DNA of 64,000 nt. It comes from Morinoia aosen. Its lineage: Eukaryota > Arthropoda > Malacostraca > Amphipoda > Talitridae. The position numbers and the translations under genes are program-made. The DNA lies in assembly GCA_030386875.1 (NCBI GenBank), contig CM059558.1, forward strand, positions 8,379,501 through 8,443,500, given 5' to 3'. Positions within the stretch are counted from its first letter, which is position 1. Every line of letters starts with the position of its first letter. Of this stretch, positions 1 to 10,294 are shown one piece after another. Below the pieces are notes generated by a model. It searched no databases, had not been told where the DNA came from, and saw only the letters and a list, made by a program, of their open reading frames with translations.

Positions 1-490
1 GGTCGTGATGACCCGTCTGCGCAGTTAATAATTTAATTAGGCTATTGTCTCAATCATTTATTATTATTTTTAAATGAAATTAAAAACGGAAATATTATAG
101 AGATCTGAAAGTTTAAGCATTTGGAACATTTTGAATCAATCATTTGTATGAGCATTATATTCTACGCTCTTTACCGCTCTAATAGCTCTGTTTTGCAGAG
201 TAAAAATTGTCTTCGTTTAAGAGTTACTCTTATTTATTTTTTATTTATTTCAATTACTTATTTACTTCACTTGCTTAATTTACTTATGTAATTTACTTAT
301 TTCAATGCAACGAAAAAAAGGTCTAATTGCAACTCTGTAACGCTCTCAATTTACTAGTTGATGTACACGGCCCGTCAAAAATTACGTGATTCAATTCATT
401 ACATCCCTAAATTATCCAGATGTGGATGTCAAACAAATAAATCCAGCCTAATGGTACCCGTGATTAAAATATTCTTTTACTTGTGCCCTG
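1..490. other. AT-rich non-coding sequence at window start
   Basis: No convincing gene is seen. Runs of TTTATT and TTACTT dominate 230-305. It may hold the upstream part of the Mutator-like element that follows, but no terminal inverted repeat could be paired with the downstream flank by eye. Confidence 0.4.
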
Positions 491-1111
491 GTGCAGCTCG
501 GTGGGAAAATATCACAAGCCGAAGACACATCGCTGGCGGATTCTCAAGAGGAATCAGAGGCCAATTCTGAAGATTATGGGGAAGAGGAGAACTTTCAAGA
601 CGACCAAACATCCCAAGCCGAAGACACATCGCTGGCGGATTCTCAAGAGGAATCAGAGGTCAATTCTGAAGATTATGGGGAAGAGGAGAACTTTCAAGAC
701 GACCAAACACCCCAAGCCGAAGACACATCGCTGGCGGATTCTCAAGAGGAATCAGAGATCAATTCTGAAGATTATGGGGAAGAGGAGAACTTTCAAGACG
801 ACCAAACACCCCAAGCCGAAGACACATCGCTGGCGGATTCTCAAGAGGAATCAGAGGCCAATTCTGAAGATTATGGGGGAGAAGAGAACTTTCAAGAAGA
901 AAACGGAAACAAATCACCAGCCGTCTGCTTCGAGGTCGAATATAGCACTGAAGGCAATGGAAAAAGTAACGAAGTGCATCAGGCTCAAGGTAATGAGGTG
1001 TATGAAGCATCTTTCATGCGAGAATGGAAACTTGATGTGCAGAAAAGAAGTGTCGAAACTAATCTAAATTATTTTTTGCAAAGAAAAATAAATCATTCTT
1101 ATAAATTGTAG
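491..1111 (+). CDS. Acidic repeat protein, N-terminal part of the MULE ORF (partial)
   Basis: This is an open frame rich in Asp, Glu, Ser and Gln. It consists mostly of four 33-residue repeats, each carrying blocks such as ADSQEESE, NSEDYGEEENF and QDDQ. The frame has no good ATG at its left end (491 is GTG), so the true start is upstream, perhaps across an intron. It lies in the same frame as the transposase ORF and is separated from it only by the TAG at 1109-1111, so the two were probably one reading frame. A basic frame (+1 relative) is also open over the repeats, but only because the 99-bp unit is divisible by three. Confidence 0.5.
   Translation: MQLGGKISQAEDTSLADSQEESEANSEDYGEEENFQDDQTSQAEDTSLADSQEESEVNSEDYGEEENFQDDQTPQAEDTSLADSQEESEINSEDYGEEENFQDDQTPQAEDTSLADSQEESEANSEDYGGEENFQEENGNKSPAVCFEVEYSTEGNGKSNEVHQAQGNEVYEASFMREWKLDVQKRSVETNLNYFLQRKINHSYKL
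518..905 (+). repeat. Coding tandem repeat, 4 x 99 bp
   Basis: The motif GCCGAAGACACATCGCTGGC begins at 518, 617, 716 and 815, an exact 99-bp period. The units are nearly identical, with a few substitutions, and the fourth loses similarity at its 3' end. A length divisible by three keeps every frame open. Confidence 0.95.
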
Positions 1112-3366
1112 CAAAGATTTAAGGTGGTGATAGATAATTGTAGCCCTAACAACATATTTGAACCAGGACATGAAAAGCACAAGACTCTTCTGAATGGCAT
1201 ACGGAACGTGAATAATGATTGCGTTATAAAAGTTTATGAAAGAAAGAAACATCGCATCTCCAGTTTTGCAGGGGATCCACTTTTCAGCTTCCTGATTAAA
1301 TGCCAAGAGCCATCGTGTAGGCTGAAGCAAAAAATTATTTATTTCCCCGGTCTCGAAGAAAAAGTTAACATATGTACCATTTATTTGTTGGAAAAGACCG
1401 AAGCTGATAAGAACCATAAACTAACTAGGCGACAAGCCGAACAGGAGGAAAGAAGAGTTATTGGAGAAGCTGTTCTAAGAGATGGACCCTCAAACGTGTA
1501 CTATGATCAAATTCGACACGCGGCAGTTGGTAAGAATATGAAACCGAAAATTTTCTCTCTGAACAATTTGAAAAAACTTGGGCAGAACGTCAAGAACGGT
1601 TTTAAAATGTCACAAGATAAAGAGAAGAATCTCCAATTAACCGCTGAGATTCTTCATAACATAGACTCAGCAGAGAACAAAATCATCCCAGGTTTTGTTT
1701 CCGAATTCGACCCACTTACGTCAAGGATTGTGCTGCAATCTGAAAGAGAGCTGCGCGAACTAGCTAGATGCCCCAATGTAACTCTTCATTTAGATTCAAC
1801 AGGTGGTATCATCAAAGGTTCAGAAGGCCGAAACTACTTATATCACGCGGTTGTATACCAGCGCCACAGCGAAGCTCCACAGTTAACAGCAACCTCCATG
1901 TTGTCAAAACAAAGTTCGGCCAACACCATCGAAGCCATGCTGGCTGGCCTCTTGCACAACTATCGAAAAGTGCACGGAAAAGAGCTCGCGCCGAAGTGCA
2001 TAGTAGTTGACCACAGCTTTGCTTATCTACACGCAATAGTGTCCTCATTTAAGCTGGGCGATCTGCCTACCTACCTTGACAAGTTGTGGATGTATCCTGA
2101 AAAGTTAGAACTAAACTTCCTGAATATAAAATTGTGCAGAGCCCATTTTGTGAACAATATCGCACACAACTGCAAAAAATATTATCCGAATATGAAGCCC
2201 AAAGACCGTAGTATAATTAAACAATACTTCGCCGATATGACAGAAGCCTCCTCTAGAGATGAACTGTACTCTGTGTTTCGAAACCTGGCTAAAATATTAC
2301 AGAGCCGTTTTCTTGGAGAAGAAATAAAACCTCTTCTTGACCGTGGCTACGTTGGTAGTGAATGTGACAGTGTTGAGTCGACCAACGCATTGGTGGTTGA
2401 AGATGGCGGAAGATATCGTGAAAAATGTGCAGTAGGTAAAAAATTCGTGTCTGTAGCTGAAGAGGTAAAAAATAACCTTGCAAATGAAGGTAGTGTAAAA
2501 AAACATTTTATTCTCCAAGTTTCATGGAGAAAATACTGACAACCTGCATCCCATTCACGCCACTCTGGTGTGGAATCCATGGTGGAACTGAAACAAACGG
2601 ATTAGTGGAGGGGTGGCACAAGATCGTGAAGAGGAATATTCTCGGAGGAAAGCAAGTATCAACAGCTGACTTTATTTTAAAAATGTATGAACGAACTAAA
2701 GGCAGAACGATAGAATCCGAAAAAGACTACAAAATCGTTAAGAAAAAAGTCATTTCTAATCTAAGTGAATTTGTTGAACGTTGGTCGTCAAAGAAAAAAG
2801 AAAAATTGGAGCAATTTTACAGCTCTACGGCTAAAGAGAAAGCAAAAGTCCGACAGGGTCGTCTATCTGAGAAAGATGAAACACGCGAAACGCAATCGAC
2901 CCACGTTAGCGATATCGTGAAGCTGGCGAAATTTCGCCTTAGAAGCATTTCAACGTCGCCACGAAAGAAGGAGTCATACAAGAAAGTTAAATACAATGAT
3001 GAACATAATCAGAATGTCAACAAAGAAAAATTGTTCTCTTTGGAAACGTACAAATCAGAAGAAACATACTCACCAAGTGAAATGATGTGGCTCAGTCGTT
3101 TTGGTCTAAAAAGGAAGGATAAGGATAACATCCTGCAATGCTCCAGTTGGCTCACAAGTGACACGATAGAAGGCTTCGCAAGACTTGTTAGAAATTGCCA
3201 TCCTCAGTATAAATTCGACTCGCCGCTGACGTGCTTTACTCCACCGCCCCTGAGATACGCCAGTGAAAAATTTATACAAGTCCTTAATACTACTACAACC
3301 AGTGCAAGGTCACGCTCAAAAAGACTGGTTACAAAAGTGCGAGTGACGGCGGTACCCATTGGATAG
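1112..3366 (+). pseudogene. MULE transposase (DDE), frameshifted
   Basis: The first part is open from just after the TAG to 2539. The second part is open in the -1 frame from about 2497 to 3366. Motifs expected of a Mutator-type DDE transposase are visible. The first Asp lies in TLHLDSTGG (codon 1793-1795), the second in CIVVDHSF (2009-2011), a conserved CRAHFVNN follows, and the Glu lies in ETNGLVEGWH (2608-2610). The last motif is typical of MULEs. The shift between the two parts falls at a run of seven A (2497-2503), so it is either a one-base change in the homopolymer or a programmed -1 slip. The downstream part (2700-3000) is rich in Lys, Glu and Arg. No host function is implied. Confidence 0.75.
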
Positions 3367-3794
3367 TCATCACCAATGCATTGTCTCGCGACCGGTCTGA
3401 AGAAGGTGTAGCACATGTACAGCACATTTGTTCTTTAAACGGCGCACCAAGTACCGACGTAAAAGAGTATCTGCAGAATCTCTATACAGGCATAAAGACA
3501 ATAAGGAAACTGATTATTGAATGTGTAACAGTACAACATCAAATGGACGCATCCAGTTGCGGACCATTCTCTTTAGCGTTCGTTACGTCTGTGGTAAATG
3601 GTCATGATCCCAGCCTTATAACCTATGTCAAAGAGAAAATGAGAAGACACATCATCTTCTGCCTCGAGCAAAATGTTGTCATGGAATTTCCATCGTCAAA
3701 GAGAAAAGAGAACTTCACTGATGAAGAAGGAAAGCTAGTCGGACTCTACGGAGAAAGAATTTTCAAGATCGAAGAGATACAGCTTGACTCCTGA
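3300..3794 (+). CDS. Ulp1/C48-like cysteine protease domain of the MULE (partial)
   Basis: This is the third frame of the element. The catalytic His region reads GGTHWIVITN (around 3350). The catalytic Gln and Cys region reads VQHQMDASSCGPFSLAF (around 3535-3590), the usual Q...D..CG arrangement of Ulp1/SENP-like proteases. The frame overlaps the end of the transposase frame (stop at 3366) and is shifted -1 from it, so the original protein was probably continuous. ATG 3381 would start after the catalytic His, so it is unlikely to be the real start. The stop is TGA at 3792-3794. Confidence 0.7.
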   Translation, partial: QCKVTLKKTGYKSASDGGTHWIVITNALSRDRSEEGVAHVQHICSLNGAPSTDVKEYLQNLYTGIKTIRKLIIECVTVQHQMDASSCGPFSLAFVTSVVNGHDPSLITYVKEKMRRHIIFCLEQNVVMEFPSSKRKENFTDEEGKLVGLYGERIFKIEEIQLDS

Positions 3795-4816
3795 TGAAAT
3801 GGCTCCTGTACAACTTTCGTTTTTAAGTGTTCATTTCATTTTTACGTTTTTCGAAGTCTTCTTTCCTTTTAGTTATTTTGTCCGAATAATTTCTTACGAT
3901 TACAGTGAGCTCGACTGTCATTTTCGATTTAGTAGATGGTAGGTTGTTTTCATCTTGTTATTATATGTACATATTTCTTTCTCTTATATTTCATTTTCAA
4001 TAAGTATATGTAGATTAGTATGCGTGTGTACGTATGTAGGTATATGTATATCTACATAAATAGACATACATGTTTCTATTTAATTTCTTTACGTGAAAAC
4101 CATCCGGTTAATTAATTTAATTGCACTAGCGAAAAAAATATAAAATAGATCTATCACTTCCCCATGGGCGTTTTTGTGAATAGGAAAAAATTGAGAAATA
4201 CAATTAGTGAAATAAAGCCCAATTCCAAGAGCCTATGAATAGTAGTAAAATTTTCTTTCTGTCCGTATGTTGAACAAGCTATGAATTTTGATGTTGAGTA
4301 TATGTTTGTTTGTCTACGCATTTCTACAAAAATTTCGTAGATATCTGCTAATCATGAGTGATATCCCGCTTACACTGTATCTCCATTTTACCCCATGTAC
4401 CCATGTCCGCATGATGTTGGAGAAAATATGAAATATGTTCTTTTATTCTTGTTCCTTGAGAACTTGAGTTTTCTTAAAATTAATTTTCCGAAATTAAAAA
4501 GCAATTCATTTTTACGTTTTTCGAAGTCTTTCATCATATTACTTATTTTTCCTCAGGTTATTTCTGACGATTACACAAAGCTTGACTGTCATTTTAGATG
4601 TAGCAGGAGCAAGATTGATTTTTATGTTTATTAGTATTTTCATTTTTCTTGCATTCATTTTCAATACGTATATATACATGAATATGTGTGTGTAGGTGTG
4701 TGCATGTGTGTGTGTGTGCATGTGTGCGCACGCAAATATGAATGTCTATGTATCTGTGTGCACATTTACACGTTCGGATGTGTTTCTTTGACGTTCATAT
4801 CTCACCGATTGCAATT
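3795..4816. repeat. Non-coding DNA with two diverged direct repeats
   Basis: No gene is seen. The segment around 3830-4040 recurs in the same orientation around 4500-4710. Both begin TTTTTACGTTTTTCGAAGTC, share a GACTGTCATTTT block and end in a TG/TA-rich stretch. The spacing is about 670 bp. It may be the duplicated 3' flank of the MULE. Confidence 0.6.
4684..4735. repeat. TG-rich microsatellite
   Basis: This is an imperfect (TG)n tract with interspersed CA and AG steps, followed by GTGCGCACGC. It is simple-sequence DNA. Confidence 0.85.
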
Positions 4817-5527
4817 AGTTCCATGTGGAAGGTTATGAAGCCTCCGGCCCGGCAGAAATATTCCAATAATAGACTTCTGTAGAATAATTTTGTATATGTT
4901 ATGAATAATTTTGTATATGAATGAATAATTTTTGTATATGAATAAAGGCTTCTTTATAGCCCAAATTATAGCCTCACTATAGCGGCAGACTGATTTTTGG
5001 CAGTTTTCCATTGTAGTGGGGTTGTAATGAAAGGCATAAACATCAGAAAGCCTCGAAGACGGGAGCACTAAATGAGACCAATGGAGCTACTCAAGCCTTG
5101 GCATATAGGATTCACCTACAGAAGAAAAAATGGGTCGTGGTCGTCGTCTTCGCTGTACGCTATCTCAAGAAAAGTTCCATGTGGAAGGTTTTGAAGCCTC
5201 CGGCCCGGCAGAAATATTCCAATAATCGACTTCTGTAAAATAATTTTGTATATGTTATGAATAATTTTGTATATGAATGAATAATTTTTGTATATGAATA
5301 AAGGCTTCTTTATAGCCCAAATTATAGCCTCACTATAGCGGCAGACTGATTTTTGGCAGTTTTCCATTATAGTGGGGTTGTAATGAAAGGCATAAACATC
5401 AGAAAGCCTCGAAGACGGGAGCACTAAATGAGACCAATGGAGCTACTCAAGCCTTGGCATATAGGATTCACCTACAGAAGAAAGAATGTGTCGTGGTCGC
5501 CGTCTTCGCTGTAAGCTATCTCGAGAA
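4817..5527. repeat. Tandem duplication, 2 x 356 bp
   Basis: The sequence from AGTTCCATGTGGAAGG (4817) repeats at 5173, 356 bp later, with only scattered substitutions, ending near 5527. Each copy keeps the same open minus-strand stretch of about 90 codons (4802-5068 and 5116-5424). That conservation is explained by recent duplication and does not support a gene. Confidence 0.92.
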
Positions 5528-5769
5528 AGCTGAGAAGGTAAGGTAGGAGCTAAAATAAATGTAAAGGATGTATTCAGTTTATGTGTAAAGAGTCCAGACC
5601 TTCAAACGATCATGTGCATGTTGAATTCATCCTAATTATGTTGTAATTTTCACAATATCTTCCCCCAATAACAGAGTCAAGTTGACAGTATTAGGCATCA
5701 AACTTATTCAGAAATTAACATGACTGCAAGTACAGAAAAAATGAGACTTACAGATACTAATATTAGCCC

Positions 5770-6205
5770 GTTTGAGAGTTATTTGAAGTCGATGGGTGCA
5801 TTCTTTAAGTAATGACAAGTGGTCCAAGCCAAGTTTTTTTGAGGGCGCGCGAGTCGGATAGGCTCAATGCAGAATTTCTCTATTTTTCCGAAAACCGTTG
5901 AGGCTGTGGTCGTGTGTAGGACACCGTACTACTAGAAAAGGTTTCACTCTTTCATTTGAGAGTAATTTGAAGTCGATGGGTGCATCCGTTCGAAAGTTAC
6001 GAGTTGGTCAACTTAAGTTTTTTGAGGGCGTGCGAGTCGGATAGGCTCAACGCAGAATTTCTCTATTTTCCCGAAAACCGTTGAGGCCGTGGTCGTGTGT
6101 AGGACACCGTACTACTGGAAATGTTTCACTCTTTCATTTGAGAGTCATTTGAAGTCGATGGGTGCATCCGTTCGAAAGTTACGAAATGGTCAACTTAAGT
6201 GTAAA
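5770..6205. repeat. Satellite-like tandem repeat, about 183 bp x 2.4
   Basis: GAAGTCGATGGGTGCAT starts at 5785, 5969 and 6151, spacings of 184 and 182 bp. The unit also contains GAGTCGGATAGGCTCAA and GTGTAGGACACCGTACTACT. The third copy is truncated near 6200. Confidence 0.92.
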
Positions 6206-6357
6206 GTCGTACGAGGTGAACTCAAGAAATCTCCAGAAATTCTGTACCTAACGGCGGTTTGAAGTCCCTCTGCTGCCGCCTGCCGGTCTTCTTTACCCTA
6301 TTTTTAGGGAAAAAGAGTGCGTTCGAGTTTCCGTTCGCGCGACTGGTCGCAATTTGG

Positions 6358-6392
6358 CACGCCGGTATTTGACCGGCGTGCATGCCGGTCAA
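6358..6392. repeat. Two overlapping hairpins sharing an arm
   Basis: CACGCCGGT (6358-6366) pairs with ACCGGCGTG (6372-6380) around a 5-nt loop. TTGACCGGC (6369-6377) pairs with GCCGGTCAA (6384-6392) around a 6-nt loop. The shared middle arm means only one can form at a time. Confidence 0.85.
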
Positions 6393-7340
6393 ATCTGCTC
6401 ATCTTATATGCAATAATAATTTTCATATCACTAATTCCCATGCTCGTATGCACGTATACCAATATAAGTTCACGCTAACGGGAGTGTTTTCAACGATGCG
6501 TCATTAAGGTTAAGTTATTTAGCTACTTGTTCATAAATGTATTGTTAAAATATGATTAAAGCAACGAAGGGGATGCATTTTGTCGTGCCTTTCTCTCAAT
6601 CATTTGTTTTGAAAATATCCGCAAGTATTACTATACCTAAATGAGAATACCAACTAAAGCTCTTAATGTTGAGATATTGGAATGCACTTTTTCGTGCTTT
6701 TCAGTCAATCATTCGTTTTGACAATAGACATGGGTATTACGATACCAATGTGTGAACATTAACTATGAATCCTAATACTGATATTCTCTCAAATACCCAA
6801 TGTAATACATATCATGTATCAAGTTTAGAAGAAATAAACTGTTTTTCTTTTTTTCTTAATACTGGATAAAGTGAGTTGTACTTCGATATGGACGGTTGCT
6901 GAATGCTTCCTATGCACCTTGAGATTGATACCATTAATTGAAGGAAAACCGACCTCTGGCAGTCAAAACATTACTGAATGTTGACTTAATTTTGACAATA
7001 CAACCTTTCTTACGGGTGTATCAAAGTTCTAATTAGACCACTAAAATTCTGTGAAGTTGGAGTGTGCAGAACGTATATTTTTAACAGCTTTATTTGTAGT
7101 TCTTACTCATATATATGTTTTGTTTCTAAATGTATTCCTTTAGTTTCGCTTCTGTGGAAAGATTAATTTAGTTTAATTAAGTTGAGACGTCTGATATTGG
7201 GTTTTTAAGTACTGTAACATTAAATCGAAAAAAAATATTTTTTTCCATTTTTTTGTATATTTTTCATTATGTGTCATATACGACACAACATGAATATCAT
7301 GTCTTAGAGAATGAGGTATGAGTCATTCGTGACACAAATG
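6393..7340. other. Intergenic, with a diverged direct duplication
   Basis: No gene is seen. A segment of about 109 bp beginning near 6565 (GATGCATTTTGTCGTGC) recurs diverged from about 6675. Around 7270-7290 a short palindromic motif, GTGTCATATACGACAC, resembles one at 10975-10990 near the proposed right end of the piggyBac-like element. Confidence 0.5.
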
Positions 7341-7887
7341 GGTAAATCTGAAGGAGATGACAGTTGTCGATTTTGCAAATTGTAATGGCTAAACATAGTT
7401 AATGACACCAAAATAAACAAGTTTTCTTCTATGCACTTTTCGTCTCAAGTGAGTATTTTATTAGTTATAGCGGTAAATGACTTACCGCAACTCCAGTCTT
7501 TGAAGCGGAAAGAAATTCTTTGATCGAGTTGTATGGCAATACTGCAATGGCGTCTCGCTTCCAGCGCTCTGTCTTGAAAGACAAAACCAAACCTACCGCT
7601 ATACCTCGTTAAATACTCATTTAACGAAAAAAGTGTATAGAAGAAAAGTTGTTCATTTTGATGTTATTACCATGTTTCAAGCAACAAAAATTCGAAAATC
7701 GATAAGTAGCTGTTTATTCGAGCGCATTCGTCATCAATGACGAAACTAAACTTACCGCTATAAATCGTAAAATACTCATTTGAGACGAAAAGTGCATAGA
7801 AGAAAACTTGTTTATTTCGATTCAATTAATTAGGTTCAGGCACCAAAAAGTGGAAAATCGACAACTGTCATCCCCTTCAGATTTACC
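7341..7887. mobile_element. Foldback MITE with 8-bp target duplication, copy 1
   Basis: The ends are GGTAAATCTGAAGG and its reverse complement CCTTCAGATTTACC. The inverted arms are long and imperfect. The element is flanked by the exact 8-bp direct repeat CACAAATG (7333-7340 and 7888-7895). Internal sub-repeats include TGCATAGAAGAAAACTTG and ACTCATTTGAGACGAAAAG. There is no coding capacity. The 8-bp duplication fits the hAT, P or Merlin superfamilies; the class is undetermined. Confidence 0.88.
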
Positions 7888-8008
7888 CACAAATGTTATG
7901 GACACCGTTTACAAGTTATTTTACTGATTTAAACTTTTGAATCCCTTAAAGACCCATCAGAATACATAAAACTGAAAAATCATCAAAAAACAGAACACTA
8001 AAATATTT

Positions 8009-8556
8009 GGTAAATCTGAAGGATATGTCAGTTATTGATTTTGTTAATTTTGATGCCTTAGCATAGTTAATAAGATCGAAATAAACAAGTTTTCTTCTGT
8101 GCACTTTCAGTCTCAAATGAGTATTTTATTAGTTATAGCGGTAAATGACTTCCCGAAACTCTAGTGTTTGAAGCGGCAAGTTATTCAAGGAGCACGTTGG
8201 ACAGCAACACTGCATTGCGCACTCGCTTCCTGCGCGATCGTCATCTTAGACGAAACCAAACCTACCGCTATACCTCGTTAAATACTCATTTGACGAAAAA
8301 AGAGTATATAAGAAAAGTTGTGTATTTCGATGTTATTACCATGATTCAAGCATTAAAAATTCGAAAATCGATGAGTAGCTGTTTATTCGAGCGCATTCGT
8401 CATCAAAGACGAAACTAAACTTACCGCTATAAATCGTAAAATACGCATTTGAGACTGAAAGTGCAAAGAAGAAAACTTGTTTATTTTGATTCAATTAATT
8501 AGGTTCAGGCACCAAAAAGCGGAAAATCAACAACTGACATATCCTTCAGATTTACC
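8009..8556. mobile_element. Foldback MITE with 8-bp target duplication, copy 2
   Basis: The termini GGTAAATCTGAAGGATATG and their exact reverse complement are both present. The flanks AAATATTT (8001-8008) and AAATAATT (8557-8564) match at 7 of 8 bases. Length and internal organisation match copy 1 (548 bp versus 547 bp). Confidence 0.87.
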
Positions 8557-8617
8557 AAATAATTTTCCTTGGAACGTTTTGTAAATAAGTCTTTTTAGGT
8601 TTCACATAATCGGTTTT

Positions 8618-9590
8618 TCATGTTACGTCAAATTTTTGGAAACAGTTGCTTCCAAATTTCAAGTAAAGAAGCACAAGATATTTGGAACACATTACGTTTG
8701 ACTGCAACTTGCAGCCTGGCATTTTACAGCATTGGCGTTCATTTTTTGGCTGAGGCCAATGATGAAAGCCATCTAAACAAACATTCTTCACAGGGACATG
8801 AGCAGTGGGTCCTCGTTTTCTTTTTGCCTCTGAAGAAGGCCTTCCTCTTTTCTTGGTAGGATTGATGCCTACTTTGCACATCTCTCCTGCAACTTCAACT
8901 TGGAAATCTGACAAGCGCATACCATCTCCGTGTACCTTTCAAAAGATCTACCAGGAATTCCAAGCAGTTAGATCCAGTAGATGATAAAATAATCTGAGTC
9001 GACCGATGTAGCTGTCAAGGAGGTCTACCCTGCCCATGTCATTATTGTGTTTGACAACATCGGGACAATTGACATGTATGTAGTCCTTCTTGTTGTCAAA
9101 TCTTTGCACTTGAGACAGGGGCTGTTCTCAAGCAAAAGTTGACAAGAAAGTAACAACTTTGTTGTCCTTCCATGAAACACAAGATACCTTGACTCCATCT
9201 TTGTGAGTGACGAGTTCTTGCGAATAGCCTCTCAATTGTTTTTTCATGACGTGCGCTGGTGTCTTGTTGTTTTAGGAATTCTATTTGACCAAACGGTACC
9301 GTGAGCCAGTATCCCTTCATTTGCAATAGACAGCGGCAATCCTAAAGAGGTGTAATTATTGGCAAAGTACAGCTTATTGTTTGCGTTCCTTGAAATTTTT
9401 TGACTTAGTTTACCAAACAGCTCAAGCCAACAAAGTACAGCTCATAGGTCATTTTCTCTGGGTGCTCTGTTCTTACTGTTGTTTTCTCGTCCAGTATAAA
9501 TTTCAAAGTCGTAGGAATAGCCCTCAAAGCTGCAAAGTACAAATAATTTGTACCCGGGCTATTTTACATGCTCATCCGGTATTTTGAAAT
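8618..9590 (-). pseudogene. piggyBac-type transposase relic (core end and C-terminal Cys-rich domain)
   Basis: Read on the minus strand and ignoring frame breaks, the order of motifs is that of piggyBac transposases. First comes a YSYDFEIYTGRE-like strand (near 9500), then YFANNYTSL and GTVW (near 9340-9300), and VSWKDNKVV (near 9180-9150). A KDYIHVNCPDVV/DLLDSYI-like region follows (near 9090-9000). Last is a Cys-rich tail with CCKMPGC, MCSKY and CFQKF (8618-8760). The C-terminal part is open for 100 codons (8618-8920). Stops and shifts elsewhere make it inactive. The segment with the first catalytic Asp appears lost, near the family A insertion at 9600-9945. Confidence 0.7.
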
Positions 9591-9599
9591 TTTTATTCT

Positions 9600-9945
9600 T
9601 CCAAATAACACCCCTCAGGGGATAAAACTACCGTATCTATGGGAATTAGCGCTCCCAGGGAAACCATATGAGGGCCCGAGCTAAAAGTTAGGTAGGCTTC
9701 CTTTTTGTTGTAATTAAATAGGTTTTTGTTTTGTTACGGACCATCTTTTTTGGGTTCACTGCTGTCCTGTTTTTCAGCACCTACTACTTTCTTCAACTTT
9801 TTTCTTGTTTCATGAACTTCTTTCCTAGCTTACTGTTTCTGTGCACCTTGTGCATAGATTCCCCGTTCCTTCAACTCCATACTAAATGGTGCCTTCCTTT
9901 TTCTTCTCTTGGAACATCTTTGTCGTGGTTAAGGGAGGCTAAAAC
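9600..9945 (+). repeat. Family A dispersed repeat, copy A1
   Basis: The copy runs from a CCCCTCAGGGG palindrome through GGAATTAGC, AGGTAGGCTTCC, a T-rich stretch, TTCACTGCTGTCCTG, GTGCATAGATTCC and AAATGGTGCCTTCC. At least nine copies occur in the window in both orientations, at 9.6, 16.2, 18.0, 31.4, 39.1, 55.7, 61.3, 63.0 and 63.8 kb. None codes for a recognisable protein. This copy interrupts the piggyBac relic. Confidence 0.85.
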
Positions 9946-10003
9946 TTTCTTATATAATAATAATAATAATAATCTTCCATATAACATTTTTAAAAGAGCT
10001 TAC

Positions 10004-10294
10004 TCATTTAGAATCACTGTTCGCAACTTTCACATCGGTTGGATTTGTTTCAGAAATAGAAATGGAAGTTTCATCTGGGATCAGAATGGAATTGTTGTGT
10101 TCAGTTGCTGTTATCGATGTTTCAATCTGTTTGTGCGATTTTTTAAGTTCAAAAAGAGCTCCATCTTCTAGATCCAGTTCCAAGTCCAAATCTTTATCCA
10201 AATCTACTCCATCTTCACTTTCTGCCCCCACTTCAATGCAAAAGACCCCAATTTCATCTCGTGGAAGTCCACTGCGAGTTTGCATATTCTGCAA
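10004..10294 (-). pseudogene. Acidic ORF, possible N-terminus of the piggyBac-like transposase
   Basis: This is a 96-codon open frame starting at an ATG and rich in Asp, Glu and Leu (for example DLDKDLDLELDLEDG). Acidic N-termini are usual in piggyBac transposases, and this frame lies upstream of the relic on the same strand. No catalytic part follows before the family A insertion. The assignment is an inference from position and composition. Confidence 0.35.

Larger units (their letters stand above)
491..3794 (+). mobile_element. Mutator-like (MULE) DNA transposon with Ulp1-type protease, broken
   Basis: Three consecutive open frames make up one recognisable transposon protein set. They are an acidic repeat N-terminus (491-1111), a MULE-type DDE transposase (about 1112-3366) and a C48/Ulp1-like cysteine protease (about 3300-3794). 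Joining transposase and Ulp1 protease is known in some MULE lineages, such as Kaonashi MULEs of plants. The coding order is interrupted by an in-frame TAG at 1109-1111 and by two shifts of reading frame, both in the -1 direction. Element ends were not found. The limits given are those of the coding region. Confidence 0.75.

Noticed and set aside
518-905. Regular repeats considered as a CRISPR array
   Set aside because: The units are contiguous 99-bp coding repeats with no unique spacers, in a eukaryotic genome.
483-1067. Basic 194-codon ORF overlapping the 99-bp repeats
   Set aside because: Open only because the repeat length is divisible by three. The acidic frame continues into the transposase frame and is the likelier coding frame.
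4802-5424. Two similar minus-strand ORFs of 88 and 102 codons
   Set aside because: They are the two copies of a recent 356-bp tandem duplication, so their likeness is not evidence of coding selection. No motif is seen.
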